Shown here piece after piece: positions 1 through 3,684 of a stretch of DNA of 5,471 nt. Origin of the DNA: an uncultured Rickettsiales bacterium. GTDB lineage: Bacteria > Pseudomonadota > Alphaproteobacteria > Rickettsiales > UBA1997. The position numbers and the translations under genes were made by a program. The stretch's first letter is position 1, and every line of letters starts with the position of its first letter. The notes under the pieces were generated by a model. That model did no database searches, was not told the DNA's origin, and worked only from the letters and a program-made list of their open reading frames with translations. The stretch spans positions 1 through 5,471 of the forward strand of contig CATOJU010000078.1 of NCBI GenBank assembly GCA_951800555.1. The letters are read 5' to 3'.

Positions 1-209
1 CAGATGGTATTTTATATCTCATTAAATATTATCCTGATATAACAGATAAACAAATTAGAAGATTAATTAATACTACTACTCCTATGATAGAATCCATTAG
101 AAATAAAACCCATTGGAATATTAAGGAAATAAAACCAAGAGATCCTGTTAGTTTAGGTCTCTGTAGTCAATCTCAATTTAATGCTGTTATAGAAGAGGTA
201 AAGGGGTAG
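1..209 (+). CDS. trcR: DUF1013 / TrcR-type cell-cycle regulator, C-terminal end (partial)
   Basis: Only the last 68 residues are present; the frame is read from position 3 to the TAG at 207-209, and the gene starts left of the window. The visible part begins DGILYLIKYYPDITDKQI and contains a THWN element followed by IKPRDPVSLGLCSQ. This matches my memory of the conserved C-terminus of DUF1013 proteins, a family nearly confined to Alphaproteobacteria and annotated as the cell-cycle transcriptional regulator TrcR. The 'tDkQI..li.tT..tI..ir' stretch reads like a helix-turn-helix, which fits a DNA-binding or RNA-polymerase-associated role. The stop is 43 nt before the rplY start with no obvious terminator between, so the two may be cotranscribed. 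The family call is good; the molecular function is known from the family only. Confidence 0.8.
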   Translation, partial: DGILYLIKYYPDITDKQIRRLINTTTPMIESIRNKTHWNIKEIKPRDPVSLGLCSQSQFNAVIEEVKG

Positions 210-242
210 TGAGATTTTATAATTTTAATAACTAATTTATGT

Positions 243-247
243 GAGAG
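243..247 (+). promoter_or_regulatory. Ribosome binding site that sets the rplY start
   Basis: GAGAG lies 5 nt upstream of ATG 253. It falls inside the reading frame that would open at GTG 241, which argues that translation begins at 253. Confidence 0.55.
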
Positions 248-252
248 TAGAT

Positions 253-885
253 ATGACAATAACATTTAATGGTAGCATAAGAGAAGAAATCGGTGGTTCT
301 TCTGCTAAAAAAATTAGAAAAGAAAATAAATTACCAGCTGTAATTTACGGAGATAATGGTCAATCAAATATAAATATATGTATTGACTTAAAAGAATTTG
401 AAAAAGAATATAGAAAAGGCGGTATTGAAACCAAAAATATAGAAATAATAACAGAAAAAGAAACTTTTGAAGTAATTTGCTATCAAATAGATTTAGATCC
501 AGTTACAGATAGACCTAGACATATAGACTTTATTTCAACAAAAGCCAAAAAAGAAGTAAAAGTTTTAATGCCTATTAAATATATCAATAGAGATAAAGCA
601 TTAGGTTTAAAAAATGGTGGTTTTGTTAATGTTTTAGTTAGAAAAATTCCATTGATTTGTAATCCAAAAAATATTCCTCCCTATATACAAATAGATTGTA
701 CTCCTTTAAGATTAAAACAATCTATAATGTTATTTGACTTGAAATTACCAGAAGAAACTAAACTTGTTTCTAAAAAAAATTTGATGTTAGTTAAAGTTAT
801 AGGTAGAGGTAAAGATACAGTTGATGCAGCAACTGCTACTGCAGCTACAGCTGCCACAAATAATACCACTGCGAATAAAAAATAA
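253..885 (+). CDS. rplY: 50S ribosomal protein L25, long CTC-type form
   Basis: L25 binds 5S rRNA in the central protuberance of the large ribosomal subunit. The 210-residue protein has the long two-domain architecture usual in Alphaproteobacteria: an N-terminal 5S-binding beta-barrel (about residues 1-90, including KLPAVIYGD and the DPVTDRPRHIDF segment, which corresponds to the family's 'hPvtd...HvDF') and a C-terminal TL5/CTC domain (about 95-190, with LKNGGFVNVLVRKIPLIC, IPPYIQID and FDLKLPEETKL). I prefer the ATG at 253 over the in-frame GTG at 241 because GAGAG (243-247) lies 5 nt before that ATG and nothing SD-like precedes the GTG. Residues after about 192 are a low-complexity Ala/Thr/Asn tail ending in KK, probably disordered. 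A strong terminator follows directly. In many relatives pth follows rplY, but it is not here. Confidence 0.95.
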   Translation: MTITFNGSIREEIGGSSAKKIRKENKLPAVIYGDNGQSNINICIDLKEFEKEYRKGGIETKNIEIITEKETFEVICYQIDLDPVTDRPRHIDFISTKAKKEVKVLMPIKYINRDKALGLKNGGFVNVLVRKIPLICNPKNIPPYIQIDCTPLRLKQSIMLFDLKLPEETKLVSKKNLMLVKVIGRGKDTVDAATATAATAATNNTTANKK

Positions 886-899
886 TTTTTATATAAAAT

Positions 900-936
900 A
901 ATTTGATCCATTAAAATTTAATGGATCAAATTTTTT
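900..936 (+). terminator. Intrinsic terminator after rplY
   Basis: A perfect 16-bp inverted repeat (arms 900-915 and 917-932, core GATCCATT/AATGGATC) is followed by a T run through 936, 15 nt after the rplY stop. The innermost A-T pairs will probably form the loop. The opposite strand is also T-rich beyond the stem, so it could act in both directions and end any minus-strand transcript from the gap to its right. Confidence 0.85.
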
Positions 937-1100
937 ATGGAATTTAAATAATGAAATTGAAAGTTTAAATAAAACAATAGAAATAAAAGAAAAACAGAGA
1001 TAACTGACCTATTATTATAATTAATTGGGTTGATCCAATGGTAGTTTTATTTTTTATTTTTTCTTAATAATTTTTCTTTTTTATATTTTGAAGTAGATAT

Positions 1101-1154
1101 TTACAAAGCAAAAAAAACTAAAAACAAATACCACTTTAATAGATCCTTTCGCAT
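1101..1154 (-). CDS. Possible 17-residue hydrophobic peptide or signal-peptide remnant
   Basis: On the minus strand, ATG at 1154 opens a 17-codon frame, MRKDLLKWYLFLVFFAL, ending at TAA (1103-1101). The peptide has a basic N-terminus and a strongly hydrophobic core, like a signal sequence or a tiny membrane peptide. AAAGGA (1169-1164) lies 9 nt upstream of the ATG, and a promoter-like pair is found at 1229-1200. Reading through the TAA gives another 17 lysine-rich codons before the next stop, so this could be the start of a decayed exported-protein gene rather than a finished small gene. I do not recognise a family. Chance is a real alternative in such A+T-rich DNA. Confidence 0.25.
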   Translation of the reverse strand: MRKDLLKWYLFLVFFAL

Positions 1155-1199
1155 AATACACTTTCCTTTATCTTAAATCTTAAGCTTAAAATCATAAAT

Positions 1200-1229
1200 A
1201 TCATACTATGGGATTAAATTTTAAGCCAA
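1200..1229 (-). promoter_or_regulatory. Candidate promoter for the minus-strand small ORF
   Basis: On the minus strand, TTGGCT (1229-1224) and TATGAT (1205-1200) are separated by 18 nt, matching the sigma-70 consensus at 4/6 and 5/6 positions. The expected transcript start near 1193 would leave a leader of about 40 nt before ATG 1154. A+T-rich DNA yields many such matches, so this is tentative. Confidence 0.3.
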
Positions 1230-1332
1230 ATATCCCTTCTTAAAGAAAATAAATTTAATAAAAATAATTATAAAATAAATAAAAAATGGTAAAAGTTTTT
1301 TTAAAATATATAGAATCAATACAAGGTATTAT

Positions 1333-1465
1333 AACTTAAAAAGTTTATAAATGTTGATTTTATTAAAAAAACCAATATAAAATTAATTTCAACTAAATAA
1401 ATTATATTTTTATTTTTTAACTAAAAAATACAATTATTGGATAAGATTATAAACTTTTTTAAGTT
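1333..1465. repeat. 133-bp structure bounded by an 18/19-bp inverted repeat
   Basis: The left arm at 1333-1350 (AACTTAAAAAGTTTATAA) and the right arm at 1447-1465 are reverse complements apart from one extra A. A shorter nested pair, CCAATA (1372-1377) and TATTGG (1435-1440), lies inside. The 96 bp between the outer arms have no coding potential. It could be a decayed miniature element, a structured RNA or chance in A+T-rich DNA. I saw no flanking direct repeat. Confidence 0.4.
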
Positions 1466-1494
1466 GCAATCACGTTCCAGCTTTTATTTTTAAG

Positions 1495-1523
1495 TTGACT
1501 TTTCAAAAATAATATATTACACT
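1495..1523 (+). promoter_or_regulatory. Sigma-70-type promoter of the rpsF-rpsR-rplI operon
   Basis: TTGACT (1495-1500) and TACACT (1518-1523) are separated by exactly 17 nt and lie about 75 nt before the rpsF start. The -35 matches the consensus at 5/6 positions and the spacing is optimal. The transcript should begin near 1530, giving a leader of about 70 nt that contains the hairpin at 1544-1558. Confidence 0.75.
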
Positions 1524-1543
1524 AAATAAGTTATTTATAAGGT

Positions 1544-1558
1544 TGTCACAAAGTGACA
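1544..1558 (+). promoter_or_regulatory. Perfect hairpin in the rpsF leader
   Basis: TGTCAC and GTGACA form a perfect 6-bp stem with an AAA loop, about 15 nt after the predicted transcript start and 43 nt before the rpsF start. It may be an RNA hairpin or a dyad operator. Autogenous control of rpsF leaders by the S6:S18 complex is known in other bacteria, but I do not see the bulged CCG element described for that motif, so the link is only a suggestion. Confidence 0.45.
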
Positions 1559-1588
1559 CTTATTCTTATTATTAATTATTAATTAAAT

Positions 1589-1594
1589 AGGAAG
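1589..1594 (+). promoter_or_regulatory. Ribosome binding site that sets the rpsF start
   Basis: AGGAAG ends 7 nt before ATG 1602. It would be only 1 nt from the in-frame TTG at 1596, so the ATG is the real start. Confidence 0.8.
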
Positions 1595-1601
1595 ATTGGC
1601 C

Positions 1602-1949
1602 ATGCCTTTTTACGAATTAATTTATATTACAAGACAAGATTTATCACCAACAGAAGTTGATAATTTAACAGATAATTTTACAAAAATTTTAGAAGAAAAT
1701 GGTGGCAAAGTAGCCTCAAAAGAATATTGGGGATTAAGAACATTAGCTTATAAAATAAATAAAAATACAAAAGGACATTATGTTTTACTAAATATAGATT
1801 CTCCATATCCAGCTGTTAAAGAACTAGAAAGGGTGATGGGATTCAACGAAAATATAATTAGAAAAGGAATATTTAAACTAGATCATTTACCAACAAATAA
1901 TTCTGATTTGATGGTTTCTGTAAGTGCAAAAGATTACAAAAAGAATTAA
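1602..1949 (+). CDS. rpsF: 30S ribosomal protein S6
   Basis: S6 lies on the platform of the small subunit and binds 16S rRNA together with S18, encoded next. The 115-residue product starts MPFYELIYITRQDLSP, the usual S6 N-terminus. It carries the conserved loop EYWGLRTLAYKI followed by KGHYVLLNID and the C-terminal ERVMGFNENIIRKGI segment. Length fits the family (roughly 95-140 residues), and the short polar tail after about residue 95 is variable in the family. The start at ATG 1602 is fixed by the well-spaced AGGAAG and the canonical N-terminus. It is first in the rpsF-rpsR-rplI operon, 16 nt before rpsR, under the promoter at 1495-1523. Confidence 0.97.
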   Translation: MPFYELIYITRQDLSPTEVDNLTDNFTKILEENGGKVASKEYWGLRTLAYKINKNTKGHYVLLNIDSPYPAVKELERVMGFNENIIRKGIFKLDHLPTNNSDLMVSVSAKDYKKN

Positions 1950-1965
1950 TTAATTAGAGGTTTAT

Positions 1966-2265
1966 ATGATAGAAAATACAAATTTCAACGGTGAAGTTGA
2001 CCAGGAAGGTTATTTGAAAATATCTCTAGTAAATCAAGGAATGTTAGCAAGAAAAAGGAGAACTTGTCCTTTAAAAGATGTTCCTGTTGAAGATATAAAT
2101 TTCAAAAATTTAAAATTATTAAATAAATATATTTCCGAGAGAGGAAAAATAATACCAAGCAGAATTTCCGGTGTTTGTGCTAAAAAACAAAGAAAATTAT
2201 CACAAGCAATAAAAAGAGCTAGAAACTTAGCACTTTTATCTTTTATAAGTAAAACAGAGAATTAA
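1966..2265 (+). CDS. rpsR: 30S ribosomal protein S18
   Basis: S18 pairs with S6 on the small-subunit platform near the 690 region of 16S rRNA. The 99-residue product has an N-terminal extension of about 30 residues, then RKRRTCPLKD, INFKNLKLLNKYISERGKI and IPSRISGVCAKKQRKLSQAI, closing with KRARNLALLSFI. These are the hallmark S18 blocks. The common 'ALLPF/ALLPY' ending reads ALLSF here. AGAGG (1956-1960) lies 5 nt before the ATG. The gene sits 16 nt after rpsF and 11 nt before rplI, and its stop overlaps the rplI Shine-Dalgarno region, so translational coupling is likely. priB, which sits between rpsF and rpsR in Gammaproteobacteria, is absent, as expected in Alphaproteobacteria. Confidence 0.97.
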   Translation: MIENTNFNGEVDQEGYLKISLVNQGMLARKRRTCPLKDVPVEDINFKNLKLLNKYISERGKIIPSRISGVCAKKQRKLSQAIKRARNLALLSFISKTEN

Positions 2266-2276
2266 AGGAGATGTAG

Positions 2277-2849
2277 ATGAAAGTAATTTTAACTTCGAGA
2301 ATTAAGACTTTGGGAAATATTGGTGATGTAAAGGTTGTTGCTGATGGATATGGTAGAAATTATTTATTACCAAAAAAATTAGCTATAATTTATACTGAAA
2401 AAAATTACAAAGCTTTTGAAGAAAAAAGAAAAGCAATTGAAGCTGCCGATCAAGAAAATAAAGAAAAGGCTATAATTCTAAAAGACAAAATAGAAAAGAA
2501 AGATATAGTTCTAATAGAAGCAGCTGGCGATAATGATAGGCTTTACGGTTCTATTTCTGGTGCAAAATTATCAAATTTTATAAATACTTTATTAAAAGAT
2601 AAATCTTTAACAAAAAATGATATAATTATTAAAGATCCAATAAGAACTCTTGGAATGTTTACTGTAACTTTTGATTTACATTCAGAAGTTTCTTTTGAAA
2701 AAGATATAATAGTTGCTAGATCGAAAGAAGAAGCAGAAAAAATTAAAAAAGGTGAATTTATTAAAAAGGAAGATAAAAAATCTTTACAGTTACAAAATGA
2801 AAAAATAGAAATTAAAACTGAAAAACAACAATCTAAAAATCAAGAATAG
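2277..2849 (+). CDS. rplI: 50S ribosomal protein L9
   Basis: L9 binds domain V of 23S rRNA near the base of the L1 stalk and helps maintain the reading frame. The 190-residue product begins MKVILTSRIKTLGNIGDVKV and has the conserved ADGYGRNYLLPKKLAI block of the N-terminal rRNA-binding domain. A long, charged connecting helix follows (about residues 42-75), then the C-terminal domain (about 77-150, with DNDRLYGSISGAKL). The last 35-40 residues are a Lys/Glu/Gln-rich tail beyond the core of about 150 residues; such tails are common in alphaproteobacterial L9. AAGGAG (2265-2270) lies 6 nt before the ATG. It is the last gene of the operon; an IS200-type terminal hairpin begins 14 nt after its stop. 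Confidence 0.97.
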   Translation: MKVILTSRIKTLGNIGDVKVVADGYGRNYLLPKKLAIIYTEKNYKAFEEKRKAIEAADQENKEKAIILKDKIEKKDIVLIEAAGDNDRLYGSISGAKLSNFINTLLKDKSLTKNDIIIKDPIRTLGMFTVTFDLHSEVSFEKDIIVARSKEEAEKIKKGEFIKKEDKKSLQLQNEKIEIKTEKQQSKNQE

Positions 2850-2863
2850 AAATAAAAACCAAC

Positions 2864-2882
2864 CCACCAGCTTAGCTGGTGG
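2864..2882 (-). repeat. Right-end subterminal hairpin of the IS200-like element
   Basis: CCACCAGC and GCTGGTGG form a perfect 8-bp stem with a TTA loop. It lies 14 nt beyond the rplI stop, downstream of tnpA. It matches the opposite-end hairpin at 6 of 8 arm positions with the same 3-nt loop length. In this family such hairpins are the binding sites of TnpA. It is also the only strong hairpin just after the rplI stop and may end that transcript. Confidence 0.75.
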
Positions 2883-2956
2883 TTCTTCATTAATCTGGTA
2901 TAGCCCTTGCTTACTGGCATTCACCAATGGTAATATGTTAGAATATTGCAGATGAA

Positions 2957-3442
2957 CTATTGCTTAGCATTACGATCCATAAATGGATCTTTAAAATTTA
3001 GTGTCAGTTGTTCGTTTAGCTTATCTTGCTCTAGTTGTTTAGATATATGCTCTTGTATTTTTTTAGTATTTTTTCCTACTGTATCCACATAGTAATATCC
3101 CCTACACAAAAATTCTCTGTTCTTATATCTGAATTTTATACTGTTATAATTTTTATAGATTATAAGATTACTTTTGTTTTTTAGATAACCCATAAAGAAT
3201 GATATACTAAATTTAGGTGATATTTCTAGTAACATATGTATATGATCAGGAAATACTTCTCCTTCTAGAAGATTTACTTCTTTCCTTTGGTAAACTTCGG
3301 ACATAAGTTGTCAAATAAAAGTAAACTTTTATTTTCCAACATTTGGTCCTTGTTTTCTTCTGTATTTTGGTGCAAATACTATATGATACTTGCAATTCCA
3401 AGATGTATGTGATAGAGTATGAATGTTAGTATTAGTCGTCAT
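2957..3442 (-). pseudogene. tnpA: IS200-type Y1 transposase TnpA, inactivated
   Basis: TnpA of this family cuts and joins single-stranded DNA using an HUH metal site and one catalytic tyrosine. Read from ATG 3442, the frame gives MTTNTNIHTLSHTSWNCKYH then IVFAPKYRRK, a textbook IS200 TnpA N-terminus. It hits TAA (3331-3329) and TGA (3313-3311), then continues in the same frame with EVNLLEGEVF, the HUH motif PDHIHMLLEI (3250-3221), FFMGYLKNKS, REFLCRGYYYVDTVGKNT and a stop at 2959-2957. The usual catalytic Y in the 'QEYIxxQ' motif is H here (QEHISKQ, codon 3049-3047), and the normal FWCRGYYVD reads FLCRGYYYVD. The 161-codon span is close to the normal length of about 150. Two stops and loss of the nucleophile make it non-functional. 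The fragment from ATG 3304 is not an independent gene. Confidence 0.93.
3313..3334. repeat. 22-bp perfect palindrome at the tnpA lesion
   Basis: AAATAAAAGT (3313-3322) and ACTTTTATTT (3325-3334) are perfect inverted repeats separated by two bases. The segment supplies the TAA of the broken tnpA and abuts its TGA. Around here the protein no longer resembles the family and is several codons too long, so this may be a small insertion or a local rearrangement. Confidence 0.6.
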
Positions 3443-3451
3443 AATATTAAC

Positions 3452-3514
3452 CTCGTTTTATTATTAATAACATAATTGAGTTTTATCAAACTCAATTATG
3501 TTATATAAAACGAG
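3452..3514 (-). promoter_or_regulatory. Large tnpA leader hairpin that covers the ribosome binding site
   Basis: Two stacked stems: an outer 10-bp stem (3452-3461 with 3505-3514) and an inner perfect 15-bp stem (3469-3483 with 3488-3502), separated by a 7/2-nt internal loop and capped by a 4-nt loop. On the minus strand the tnpA Shine-Dalgarno GAGG (3454-3451), 8 nt before ATG 3442, lies at the foot of the outer stem, so the RBS would be largely masked in the mRNA. IS200 is known to use a leader hairpin of this kind to suppress transposase translation. Confidence 0.75.
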
Positions 3515-3556
3515 AATTTAATTTTAAATGATTCATCGCCAAAAGGCTCTATGGAA

Positions 3557-3575
3557 CCCCCAGACTATCTGGGGG
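3557..3575 (-). repeat. Left-end subterminal hairpin of the IS200-like element
   Basis: CCCCCAGA and TCTGGGGG form a perfect 8-bp stem with a CTA loop, upstream of tnpA and G+C-rich against the background. It matches the right-end hairpin in stem length, loop length and most bases, as expected of TnpA recognition hairpins at the two ends of one element. Confidence 0.75.
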
Positions 3576-3587
3576 ATTTCTAGATAT

Positions 3588-3629
3588 AAAAACTGTCATC
3601 TCCACATATATTTATTATTTTGATGACAG
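3588..3629 (-). terminator. Intrinsic terminator of the ankyrin-repeat gene
   Basis: On the minus strand CTGTCATC (3629-3622) pairs perfectly with GATGACAG (3600-3593), followed at once by TTTTT (3592-3588), 55 nt after the ankyrin stop codon. The loop is long (21 nt), which is less typical. It lies outside the IS hairpin and so belongs to the ankyrin gene. Confidence 0.65.
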
Positions 3630-3684
3630 ATTTCAACATTTTTAAAGATTAAATTCTTTTATTTTTATATAGGAACTTCATTAC

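Larger units (their letters stand above)
937..1490. other. A+T-rich intergenic gap without a clear large gene
   Basis: About 550 bp with frequent stops in all frames and no tRNA-like arm pattern that I could find. It contains a weak hairpin (ATTGG 1024-1028 / CCAAT 1035-1039) followed by a T-rich run at 1044-1062, which might be a second, weak terminator on the plus strand. It also holds the small minus-strand ORF and the 133-bp inverted-repeat structure listed separately. The rest looks like neutral or decayed sequence, which is common in reduced intracellular genomes. Confidence 0.6.
2864..3575 (-). mobile_element. IS200/IS605-family insertion sequence, inactive (IS200-like, tnpA only)
   Basis: A tnpA pseudogene on the minus strand is flanked by two perfect subterminal hairpins, 2864-2882 downstream of tnpA and 3557-3575 upstream of it. 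From hairpin to hairpin is 712 bp, matching the roughly 700-bp size of IS200-type elements that carry only tnpA. No terminal inverted repeats or target duplications are expected or seen, as this family moves as single-stranded DNA using a Y1 HUH transposase. The exact ends are not resolved; they should lie within about 20 bp outside the hairpins. The transposase is clearly dead, so movement would need an active copy elsewhere in the genome. Confidence 0.85.

Noticed and set aside
241..252. GTG at 241 as the rplY start
   Set aside because: No Shine-Dalgarno precedes it, while GAGAG is correctly spaced for the ATG at 253.
681..911. Minus-strand open frame of 76 codons opposite the rplY 3' end
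   Set aside because: It lies antisense to a well-recognised L25 C-terminal domain and its Val/Ala-rich start mirrors the Ala/Thr tail of rplY; no RBS or family similarity.
902..1003. Open plus-strand frame reading NNEIESLNKTIEIKEKQR before a stop
   Set aside because: No start codon or RBS, it overlaps the rplY terminator, and the lysine/asparagine-rich residues follow from base composition.
1286..1339. 17-codon plus-strand ORF starting ATGGTAAAAG
   Set aside because: No Shine-Dalgarno and no promoter-like sequence close by; its end falls inside the inverted-repeat arm.
1596..1601. TTG at 1596 as the rpsF start
   Set aside because: Only 1 nt from the AGGAAG RBS; ATG 1602 has 7-nt spacing and gives the normal MPFYE start.
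2974..2989. GATCCAT/ATGGATC palindrome resembling the rplY terminator core
   Set aside because: It lies within tnpA codons for the C-terminal DPFMDRN stretch, without a T run after it, so the likeness to 905-927 is probably chance.
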